Both the position numbers and the translations under genes were made by a program. Shown here in pieces: positions 1 through 4,236 of a stretch of DNA of 5,640 bases; position 1 is the stretch's first letter, and every line of letters begins with the position of its first letter. The stretch is from contig JAAYYR010000033.1 in NCBI GenBank assembly GCA_012515255.1, positions 1-5,640 on the forward strand, in the 5' to 3' direction. The stretch comes from Clostridia bacterium. Lineage in GTDB: Bacteria > Bacillota > Dehalobacteriia > UBA4068. The notes beneath the pieces were generated by a model that worked only from the letters and a program-made list of their open reading frames with translations, made no database searches and was not told the origin of the DNA.

Positions 1-422
1 ACATGCTCCAGCTGATCGACCTCCCGCACGATATAGCTGTGCTTGACTATGGGCTGGGTGATGCCGACGATATCTACTTCCTGAAAGCTGTCGCGGCCCA
101 GCAAAGAAACAGCCACATTGCCTGTAATGGCGACGAGCGGCACGGAATCGAGATAGGCGTTGGCGATGCCGGTGACCAGATTGGTGGCGCCAGGGCCGGA
201 GGTGGCGATGACGACGCCGGTCTTGCCGCTGACGCGCGCATAGCCGTCCGCCGCATGGGCGGCGCCCTGCTCATGAGCTGAGATTATATGCTCGATCCGG
301 TGGCAATTACGATAGAGAGCATCGTAAATGTCCAGCACGGTGCCGCCGGGATAGCCAAAAACGGTTGTTACATTTTGATGGATCAATTCTTCAACCAGTA
401 TTTCGGCACCGCTAAGTAACAT
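1..422 (-). CDS. ilvB: Acetolactate synthase large subunit, N-terminal 140 residues (3' end outside window)
   Basis: Catalyses the ThDP-dependent condensation of two pyruvates to acetolactate (or pyruvate plus 2-oxobutyrate to acetohydroxybutyrate), the first common step of valine, leucine and isoleucine synthesis, in the cytoplasm. The visible part is the N-terminal ThDP-binding (pyrimidine) domain. It begins MLLSGAEILVEEL and shows VFGYPGGTVLDIYDAL at about 21-36, the HEQGAAHAADGYAR motif with the catalytic Glu51 that activates ThDP, then ATSGPGATNLVTGIANAY at 73-90 and DSFQEVDIVGITQPIVKHS from 111. These match the biosynthetic enzyme closely. The ATG start is supported by a TAGGGGGG ribosome binding site about 8 bases upstream. 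The gene is preceded by a leader peptide and a terminator, so it is probably controlled by attenuation. A catabolic AlsS-type enzyme is less likely given the Leu/Val/Ile leader. The C-terminal two thirds are not visible. Confidence 0.95.
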   Translation of the reverse strand, partial: MLLSGAEILVEELIHQNVTTVFGYPGGTVLDIYDALYRNCHRIEHIISAHEQGAAHAADGYARVSGKTGVVIATSGPGATNLVTGIANAYLDSVPLVAITGNVAVSLLGRDSFQEVDIVGITQPIVKHSYIVREVDQLEH

Positions 423-444
423 AGTTTTTCCCCCCTAATCATTA

Positions 445-478
445 AAAAAGCCTTACAGCGAACGCTGTAAGGCTTTTT
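445..478 (-). terminator. Intrinsic terminator / attenuator directly upstream of ilvB
   Basis: Read on the minus strand this is AAAAAGCCTTACAGC, a GUUC-type loop, and the exact complement ending in GGCTTTTT, giving about 10 G/C-containing pairs plus an A/T extension. The T run lies only about 10 bases before the ilvB ribosome binding site and inside the ilvB transcription unit, between the leader peptide and ilvB. That placement suits an attenuator rather than the end of a gene. Because the inverted repeat is symmetrical with A and T tracts on both sides it could also work on the plus strand, but no plus-strand gene ends here. Confidence 0.9.
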
Positions 479-516
479 AAGTGTTTTTTGACACTTTTAT
501 TTTCCCTGTGCAGCGC
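462..516 (-). promoter_or_regulatory. Candidate antiterminator pairing between leader-peptide end and terminator arm
   Basis: On the minus strand GCGCTG (516-511), inside the last codons of the leader peptide, can pair with CAGCGT (467-462) in the upstream arm of the terminator. A further AGG/CCT pairing (507-505 with 472-470) follows after a small internal loop. Forming this helix would break the terminator. A small separate hairpin, AAGTGT/ACACTT (496-479), sits between. The pairing was found by eye; it is short and no energy was calculated, so this is a tentative model. Confidence 0.35.
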
Positions 517-589
517 AATGCAAAGAAGCATTATTAATAATAATGCCTACTAGTACGATTACGATTACGCTAAGCAAGGAAAACATCAT
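497..589 (-). CDS. 30-residue Leu/Val/Ile-rich leader peptide of ilvB
   Basis: A short ORF starting ATGATG with a GGAGAG ribosome binding site 5 bases upstream. It encodes MMFSLLSVIVIVLVGIII followed by NNASLHCAAQGK and a TAA stop. Between residues 5 and 18, 12 of 14 residues are Leu, Val or Ile, the end products of the pathway that starts with the next gene. This is the hallmark of leader peptides such as those of enterobacterial ilvGMEDA and ilvBN. The expected mechanism is that ribosomes stall on the L/V/I codons when the charged tRNAs are scarce, which stops the downstream terminator from forming. The regulatory run uses GTA four times, CTA and ATT, codons that seem less favoured in the neighbouring genes, which would sharpen the response. 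An alternative is a small one-pass membrane protein, but the position 19 bases before a terminator that precedes ilvB favours the leader role. Confidence 0.85.
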   Translation of the reverse strand: MMFSLLSVIVIVLVGIIINNASLHCAAQGK

Positions 590-608
590 GGTATCTCTCC
601 GGGAAAGC

Positions 609-623
609 AGCGCCTGCGGCGCT
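609..623 (-). other. Small GC hairpin in the ilvB leader 5' end
   Basis: AGCGCC and GGCGCT form six perfect pairs around a three-base loop. The hairpin lies between the promoter and the leader-peptide ribosome binding site, about 8 bases before GGAGAG. It might protect the 5' end, act as a pause site, or pair with the complementary GCGCT at the end of the leader peptide. Its role is unknown. Confidence 0.4.
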
Positions 624-656
624 TGGCTTGCCAAAAATAAGAATCATTTACCTAAT

Positions 657-685
657 ATCTAAACATATACAAAGCGTTTTGTCAA
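657..685 (-). promoter_or_regulatory. Promoter of the ilvB leader transcript
   Basis: On the minus strand there is a perfect -35 box TTGACA (685-680), a 17-base spacer, and TTAGAT (662-657) as a weak -10 preceded by TG at the extended -10 position. Transcription would start near 650, about 60 bases before the leader peptide and about 230 before ilvB. The -10 assignment is less certain than the -35. Confidence 0.65.
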
Positions 686-703
686 TAGTTGGCGTTAAAT
701 TTT

Positions 704-1066
704 TTACATCCCCGGGCGCACAAGCGCCTTTTGCCATTCCGCTTCCTGAAAGCCGACCAGAACCAGGTCGCTGCCGATCAGCAATGGCCTTTTGACGAGC
801 ATGCCGTCGCTGGCAAGCAGTGCGATCTGCTCCTCATCCGTCATTTGTGGCAGCTTGTCTTTCAGCCCCAGATTGCGGTAGGCGGCGCCGCCGGCGTTAA
901 AAAAACGCCGCAGCGGCAAGCCGCTGAGCTGCTGCCAATCCTTTAGCTCGGCCGCGGCAGGGCGCTCGGTCTTAATATTGCGGTAGTTGTAGCTGATGCC
1001 GGAACCATCCAGCCAGGCCTGCGCCTTTTTGCAGGTGCTTCAGCCCGGATAGCAAAGAAACAGCAT
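704..1066 (-). CDS. ArsC/Spx-family thioredoxin-fold protein, probable selenoprotein with in-frame UGA
   Basis: Read through one UGA this is a 120-residue protein starting MLFLCYPG-U-STCKKAQAWLD. The ATG has an excellent AAGGAGG ribosome binding site 7 bases upstream. The ArsC/Spx (YffB-like) fold is recognisable from the N-terminal redox loop, FFNAGGAAYRNLGLKDKL (55-72), EEQIALLASDGMLVKRPLLI (78-97) with the conserved Lys-Arg-Pro, and GF near the end. Relatives have YPxCSTCKKA, so UGA at codon 9 replaces the first Cys of CxxC, the nucleophile position in ArsC. This points to selenocysteine, giving a UxxC redox centre, with Cys12 as the resolving partner. The likely job is thiol-dependent reduction in the cytoplasm; the substrate cannot be told, and true arsenate reduction is not shown. 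It is last in an operon with the TfoX-like and GyrI-like genes. Alternatives are a nonsense mutation or sequencing error at that codon. No other in-frame TGA occurs in the neighbouring genes, whose visible stops are all TAA, so a global recoding is unlikely. Confidence 0.85.
993..1016 (-). promoter_or_regulatory. Candidate bacterial SECIS hairpin
   Basis: On the minus strand GCUGG and CCGGC form five pairs (one of them U-G) around the six-base loop AUGGUU. After a two-base AU bulge, CUG/CAG adds three more pairs. The loop begins 31 bases after the UGA. Bacterial SECIS elements lie inside the coding region shortly after UGA and usually expose a G, often GU, in a small apical loop; this hairpin has GGU in the loop and a bulge in the stem. 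The structure was found by eye and other foldings, such as CCUGC/GCAGG nearer to the UGA, are possible. Confidence 0.5.
1040..1042 (-). other. In-frame UGA, probable selenocysteine codon
   Basis: This is codon 9 of the ArsC/Spx-like gene (TCA on the plus strand). The reading frame before it has a strong ribosome binding site and begins with the family's N-terminal beta strand. The frame after it continues with STCKKA and the rest of the conserved domain, so the two parts belong to one protein. Confidence 0.75.
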
Positions 1067-1106
1067 AGTCAATCCTCCTTCAGTTTCAATCCGATATTGT
1101 TTCGGG

Positions 1107-1373
1107 TTACCGGCGTTTCGGCTTGTATTGGCTGCAGAAAGTCTGTAAATTTGTTTTGGTCGTCTCGCTCAGGTCATTGCGGTTGACGCCCGCGATAGCC
1201 CCTTGCAGGGCCAGCAATTTTGCCAGTCCGGCCGATGGGTCTTGGGCGAAGATACGTAGCCAGGCGTCACGGCTGCCGATGCGGCGCAGTTCCTCGGGGC
1301 TGGTAATGCCCACTTCATAGAGCTGGCGTTCAAGTTCTTTGCCGATATTAGGCAGCCTTTGCAGTTCTCCCAT
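1107..1373 (-). CDS. TfoX C-terminal-domain protein (stand-alone)
   Basis: An 88-residue protein with MGELQRLPNIGKELERQLYEV at the N-terminus and GITSPEELRRIGSRDAWLRI after it, a helix-hairpin-helix-like arrangement typical of the C-terminal domain of TfoX/Sxy. It continues with LLALQGAIAGVNRNDL and a basic tail ending KPKRR. The TfoX N-terminal domain is absent, and such short single-domain versions are common in Bacillota. The domain is found in competence regulators of Gammaproteobacteria, but a competence role here is not supported by context; DNA or protein binding is only a guess. The start is well supported: AAGGAGG lies 8 bases upstream, inside the last codons of the preceding gene. 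The two genes are separated by 3 bases, so they are co-transcribed and probably translationally coupled. Confidence 0.85.
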   Translation of the reverse strand: MGELQRLPNIGKELERQLYEVGITSPEELRRIGSRDAWLRIFAQDPSAGLAKLLALQGAIAGVNRNDLSETTKTNLQTFCSQYKPKRR

Positions 1374-1376
1374 GCT

Positions 1377-2018
1377 TTATACCTCCTTGACGGGGATACG
1401 CAAAACGGTTTTCAGTTTCTCCGGCGCGATGCGGTTGGGGTCGTTAAGATAGATTTCATGATGCCGCCGCTCCGGGCCGATATCGCTGATAAAGCCGCGG
1501 GTAGCGAGATAAGACTCGATTTTGGCGATGGTGGCAGGCTCCTCGTCATAGGGGCCAAGGTGCATGCACTGGACGCATAGGCCCTCCTCAAAGGTACGCA
1601 GATGTGCGGCGTCGCTTTCAAGGCCTTTTTTGCGCCGCACTTCGGCCGCTGCCCAGGCGAATACCTCTCCATCAACAAAATCGGGCTGGCGGATCATGGC
1701 TATCCAGGCCAGGCCGCTTTTGCGCCCCGCCTTGAAGCCCGGCGTATTATCAGCCATCCACCACAGGCCCTCAAGCGGCGGCACCGTGTATTCATAATAG
1801 CCGGCGGGAGCGGCCTGCGCCAGCTTGCTCATCTTAATGGTAAAAGTAAGCGAATAGAGCAGGGACAGGGCTTTTTGGTAGGCGCCGTCCGGCTGGTTGG
1901 GGTCGCCTTGGCCGGGTATCATGATAAAGGGCAGGGGCGGCACGACGACCCGTTCCGGCCTTGTCCCCGGCAGATAAAGATATTTATCCCGCTTTTTGAA
2001 ATCCACTTTATCGCCCAT
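1377..2018 (-). CDS. GyrI-like domain protein (COG4832-type)
   Basis: A 213-residue soluble protein of the GyrI-like small-molecule-binding superfamily. Recognisable family blocks are the N-terminal DFKKRDKYLYLPGTRPERV, then PFIMIPGQGDPN, ALSLLYSLTFTIKMSK, GYYEYTVPPLEGLWW, the MHLGPYDEEPATIAKIESYL block, and HHEIYLNDPNRIAPEKLKTV near the C-terminus. In related proteins the fold binds hydrophobic small molecules or modulates partner proteins; some members hydrolyse electrophilic compounds. The ligand here is unknown. A TTG three codons upstream is in frame, but AAGGAG directly abuts it, while the ATG at 2018 has AAGGAG at 9 bases, so the ATG is chosen. It is the first gene of an operon with the TfoX-like and selenocysteine-containing redox genes, driven by the promoter at 2059-2086 and divergent from the molybdenum operon. 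The combination hints at a stress or detoxification role, which is inference only. Confidence 0.85.
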   Translation of the reverse strand: MGDKVDFKKRDKYLYLPGTRPERVVVPPLPFIMIPGQGDPNQPDGAYQKALSLLYSLTFTIKMSKLAQAAPAGYYEYTVPPLEGLWWMADNTPGFKAGRKSGLAWIAMIRQPDFVDGEVFAWAAAEVRRKKGLESDAAHLRTFEEGLCVQCMHLGPYDEEPATIAKIESYLATRGFISDIGPERRHHEIYLNDPNRIAPEKLKTVLRIPVKEV

Positions 2019-2058
2019 GGAGGTCAACTCCTTATCGGATTGCGGAAGTACTGCCCTT

Positions 2059-2086
2059 ATTATATCAAAAATCTTCGCCTATACAA
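2059..2086 (-). promoter_or_regulatory. Promoter of the GyrI-like/TfoX-like/ArsC-like operon
   Basis: On the minus strand a perfect -10 box TATAAT (2064-2059) stands 16 bases after TTGTAT (2086-2081), which matches the first three bases of the -35 consensus. Transcription would start near 2052, about 34 bases before the chosen ATG. The -10 is strong and the -35 weak, so an activator could be involved. Confidence 0.65.
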
Positions 2087-2138
2087 TATGAAAGGCGTAA
2101 TTCGACTGTGTTTGCGCTATTGCCAAGCTAAATCTATC

Positions 2139-2167
2139 TTGACATCGCGGGCGGCATAGGATATTAT
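2139..2167 (+). promoter_or_regulatory. Promoter of the molybdenum operon
   Basis: A perfect TTGACA (2139-2144), an optimal 17-base spacer and TATTAT (2162-2167, five of six matches) form a near-consensus sigma-A/sigma-70 promoter. The start point would be near 2174, about 50 bases before the first gene. It is arranged back to back with the minus-strand promoter at 2059-2086. A promoter this strong on a molybdate operon would normally need repression when molybdate is plentiful. Confidence 0.8.
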
Positions 2168-2179
2168 TCTCTAAAGAGA
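2168..2179. promoter_or_regulatory. Inverted repeat over the start site, possible operator
   Basis: TCTCT-AA-AGAGA is a perfect inverted repeat touching the -10 box and covering the predicted transcription start. A bound repressor would block the promoter. With flanking bases it reads TTATTCTCTAAAGAGATTAT, which is only partly symmetrical. It does not match the ModE site of Enterobacteria, so the regulator is unknown and chance occurrence is possible. Confidence 0.4.
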
Positions 2180-2225
2180 TTATGCTGTCGCAAGGATAAA
2201 TTTTTGGCGATATTTAGCCGGGGGA

Positions 2226-3257
2226 GTGTTTAGGATACTTAAGATCAAGACCGAAGATGCCATAGGGCAAGTTTTGGGGCATGATATGACGCAAATCATT
2301 CCCGGCGTCATCAAGGACGCCCGTTTTCGCAAAGGCCATATCTTGGCGGCGGAGGATATTCCGGTGCTGCTGTCCATGGGTAAAGAACATATTTACGTGT
2401 ATGAGAAAAAAGAGGGCGTCCTGCACGAGGACGAGGGCGCGCAAATCCTCTGGTCGATGTTGCGCAATCAGCATATCCGCCCCTCTGAAGTCAAAGAGGG
2501 CAAAATCGAATGCTTTGCCGCGACTGACGGGCTGTTCAAGGTGGACCGGGATAGGCTGCGCCTTGTCAACAGCGCCGGCGAGATGATAATAGCCACCCGT
2601 CATGGCGACACCCCGGTCAAGGCAGGCGACAAGCTGGCCGGCACCCGCATCATCCCTTTGGTAATTGAAGAAGAAAAGCTGCGCCGGGTGCAGGAGGCGG
2701 TGGGGGATAAACCTCTGCTGGAGCTGCGTCCTTATCAGATATGTAGTTGCGGCTTGATCGTCACCGGCAATGAGGTGTCCAATGGCCGCATCGAAGATAA
2801 ATTTACTCCGGTGATCAAAAAGAAGCTGGCAGCCTACGGCGTTGAGATTATTGAGCATCGCCTGCTGGGCGATTGCGATCGGCAGATCACCGCGGCCATC
2901 GGCGACATGGCGGCTAAAGGCGTGGAGATGGTCGTATGTACCGGCGGCATGAGCGTTGATCCGGATGATCGCACGCCGCTGGCCATTCGCAATAGCGGCG
3001 CCGCCATTGTCAGTTACGGCGCGCCGGTATTGCCGGGGGCGATGTTCCTGCTCTCTTATCTTGGCTCTATTCCGGTGCTGGGCCTGCCGGGCTGCGTTAT
3101 GTATGCCAAAAGCACGATTTTCGATATCCTGCTGCCGCGCATTCTCAGCCGCGATATGATCACAGCCGCCGAGCTGGCGGGCTTGGGCGAGGGCGGACTC
3201 TGCCTTGGCTGCGCTGAATGCACCTATCCCAACTGCGGCTTCGGCAAAGGCCGTTAA
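2226..3257 (+). CDS. MoeA-like molybdopterin-binding protein with Cys-rich tail
   Basis: A 343-residue protein. Residues 1-60 (KTEDAIGQVLGHDMTQIIPG, then FRKGHILAAEDIPVLLSMGK) resemble the MoeA N-terminal region. Residues about 174-310 form a MoCF_biosynth (MogA/MoeA type) domain with VTGNEV (179-184), CTGGMSVDPDD (238-248) and GLPGCVMY (286-293). The MoeA C-terminal domain IV is missing, and the protein ends in a short tail with Cys326, 329, 332 and 337 (CLGCAECTYPNCGFGK). MoCF domains bind molybdopterin for adenylation or molybdate insertion. Being first in an operon with modABC, the protein probably handles the cofactor or molybdate in the cytoplasm, for certain molybdoenzymes or in sensing. 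The four-Cys tail could bind a metal or an Fe-S cluster. The start is less certain: GTG at 2226 is directly preceded by GGGGGA with no spacing, but its position fits the usual N-terminus of the family. Confidence 0.88.
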   Translation: MFRILKIKTEDAIGQVLGHDMTQIIPGVIKDARFRKGHILAAEDIPVLLSMGKEHIYVYEKKEGVLHEDEGAQILWSMLRNQHIRPSEVKEGKIECFAATDGLFKVDRDRLRLVNSAGEMIIATRHGDTPVKAGDKLAGTRIIPLVIEEEKLRRVQEAVGDKPLLELRPYQICSCGLIVTGNEVSNGRIEDKFTPVIKKKLAAYGVEIIEHRLLGDCDRQITAAIGDMAAKGVEMVVCTGGMSVDPDDRTPLAIRNSGAAIVSYGAPVLPGAMFLLSYLGSIPVLGLPGCVMYAKSTIFDILLPRILSRDMITAAELAGLGEGGLCLGCAECTYPNCGFGKGR

Positions 3258-3304
3258 TTCTGATTTCGCCTTGTGCTGGCCGTTTGGATCATCAGTCCTT
3301 GATT

Positions 3305-3320
3305 TTCTTTTGCAAAAGAA
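3305..3320. repeat. 16-base perfect palindrome upstream of modA
   Basis: TTCTTTTGCAAAAGAA reads the same on both strands. It lies in the 100-base gap between the MoeA-like gene and modA, 37 bases before the modA ATG. It could be an operator for a dimeric regulator that adjusts modA separately from the gene before it. As RNA it would give a weak hairpin with mostly A-U pairs. No convincing promoter is visible next to it. Confidence 0.5.
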
Positions 3321-3357
3321 GAAAAACATAAATCAACAAAAGGAGTTGTTGGCAGAA

Positions 3358-4167
3358 ATGAAAAAATTTGCGATTCTGCTGCTGGCCCTGGCTCTGGTAT
3401 TCTCTTTTGCGGCCTGCAATAATGACGCCGATACCCCGGATGTGGGGGGCGATACCCCTGAAGTCCAGGCGGCAACCATTACCATCGCGGCAGCCGCTTC
3501 CCTGGAGCCGGCTTTCACGGGGGCGCTGATCCCCATGTTCAATGAGACTTATCCTCAGATCACGGTGGAAGGCGCCTATGACGCCTCTGGCAAGCTGCAG
3601 ACCCAGATCGAAGCCGGCTTGGCAGCCGATATCTTCATGTCCGCCGCTACCAAGCAAATGAACGCTTTGGTTGAGGGCGGCTATATCAATGCCGCCGATG
3701 TGGTTGAGCTGCTGCAAAACAAAGTTGTGCTGATCGAGGGCGTCGGCCTGCCAAGCGGCGTGACCGGATTTGCCGATATCGCCAATGCCGAGATCATCGC
3801 CATCGGCGATCCGGCTTCTGTTCCAGTCGGCCAATATGCTGAGGAGATCTTCGCCAACCTGGGCATTTTGGACGCTGTTTTGGCCAAGGCCTCTCTTGGC
3901 ACCAATGTCACCGAAGTGCTGAACTGGGTGGGCGAAGGCTCGGCTCAGGTCGGCGTGGTGTATGCCACAGACGCGGCCACCATGCCGCAAAAAGTGGCTG
4001 TTATCGCCGAAGCTCCCGAGGGCTCGCTGGCTACCCCGGTGATTTATCCCATCGCCATGCTGGCCGGGAGCGCCAATGCCGAGGCGGCCGCCCTTTTTGT
4101 GCAATTCCTGCAAAGCGATGAAGCAATCGCCGTTTTTGAGAGCTACGGCTTCTCCTCCAATCTTTAA
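3358..4167 (+). CDS. modA: Molybdate-binding lipoprotein of the ABC transporter
   Basis: A 269-residue substrate-binding protein anchored outside the membrane. Residues 1-19 are a lipoprotein signal (MKKFAILLLALALVFSFAA) ending at lipobox Cys20, followed by an acidic linker. The ModA fold follows: ITIAAAASLEPAF (41-53) with Ser48, and DASGKLQTQIEAGLAADIFMSA (75-96) with Ser77, the two serines expected to hold the oxyanion. Then come GDPASVPVGQYAEE (150-163) and VGVVYATDA (198-206). This pattern is specific to ModA/WtpA-type molybdate or tungstate binders; tungstate preference cannot be excluded. The frame is open further upstream, but the ATG at 3358 is chosen because it starts the signal peptide. 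AAAGGAG lies 12 bases before it, slightly far. A TTG at 3349 would have only 3 bases of spacing. modB and modC follow, and the intervening terminator-like hairpin should leave modA the most abundant. Confidence 0.95.
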   Translation: MKKFAILLLALALVFSFAACNNDADTPDVGGDTPEVQAATITIAAAASLEPAFTGALIPMFNETYPQITVEGAYDASGKLQTQIEAGLAADIFMSAATKQMNALVEGGYINAADVVELLQNKVVLIEGVGLPSGVTGFADIANAEIIAIGDPASVPVGQYAEEIFANLGILDAVLAKASLGTNVTEVLNWVGEGSAQVGVVYATDAATMPQKVAVIAEAPEGSLATPVIYPIAMLAGSANAEAAALFVQFLQSDEAIAVFESYGFSSNL

Positions 4168-4186
4168 GCCGTAAGCGCGTAGGCAG

Positions 4187-4224
4187 GGCGGGGCTGCCTG
4201 TTCCGGACGGCCCCGCCGCTTTTT
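4187..4224 (+). terminator. GC-rich hairpin with T run between modA and modB (partial terminator)
   Basis: GGCGGGGC (4187-4194) pairs perfectly with GCCCCGCC (4210-4217), two more inner pairs are possible, and TTTTT follows at 4220-4224. This is an intrinsic terminator shape 20 bases after the modA stop and 13 bases before modB. Because modB and modC have no evident promoter of their own, termination must be incomplete. The hairpin probably also protects modA mRNA from 3' decay. Such an element is common after binding-protein genes in ABC operons. Confidence 0.75.
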
Positions 4225-4236
4225 CTCAAGGATATT

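Noticed and set aside
423..690. T-box riboswitch upstream of ilvB
   Set aside because: No T-box consensus (UGGNACCGCG-like) is visible on the minus strand before the terminator, and the leader is rather short; the leader peptide explains the region better.
704..919. Short version of the ArsC-like protein starting at an internal TTG
   Set aside because: It would lack the redox-active loop and has no good ribosome binding site, while the ATG at 1066 has a strong one.
1040..1042. UGA read as tryptophan through an alternative genetic code
   Set aside because: Other genes in the window use only TGG for Trp and contain no in-frame TGA; the single UGA falls at a conserved Cys, which fits selenocysteine.
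2019..2027. Upstream TTG start for the GyrI-like gene
   Set aside because: AAGGAG directly abuts the TTG, whereas it is at a proper 9-base distance from the ATG at 2018.
1602..2159. Plus-strand open frame opposite the GyrI-like gene
   Set aside because: It overlaps a conserved minus-strand gene and both divergent promoters, and shows no domain.
2168..2225. Moco riboswitch in the leader of the molybdenum operon
   Set aside because: The untranslated leader is only about 50 bases, too short for the known Moco RNA element.
2214..3329. Long minus-strand open frame opposite the MoeA-like gene
   Set aside because: Low-complexity, His/Gln/Ala-rich translation with no recognisable domain; the plus strand holds a clear conserved protein in the same place.
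3205..3357. N-terminal extension of modA in the open frame upstream
   Set aside because: It overlaps the end of the MoeA-like gene and would bury the lipoprotein signal peptide that starts at 3358.
3292..4113. Long minus-strand open frame opposite modA
   Set aside because: A shadow of the well-supported modA coding frame, with an implausible composition.
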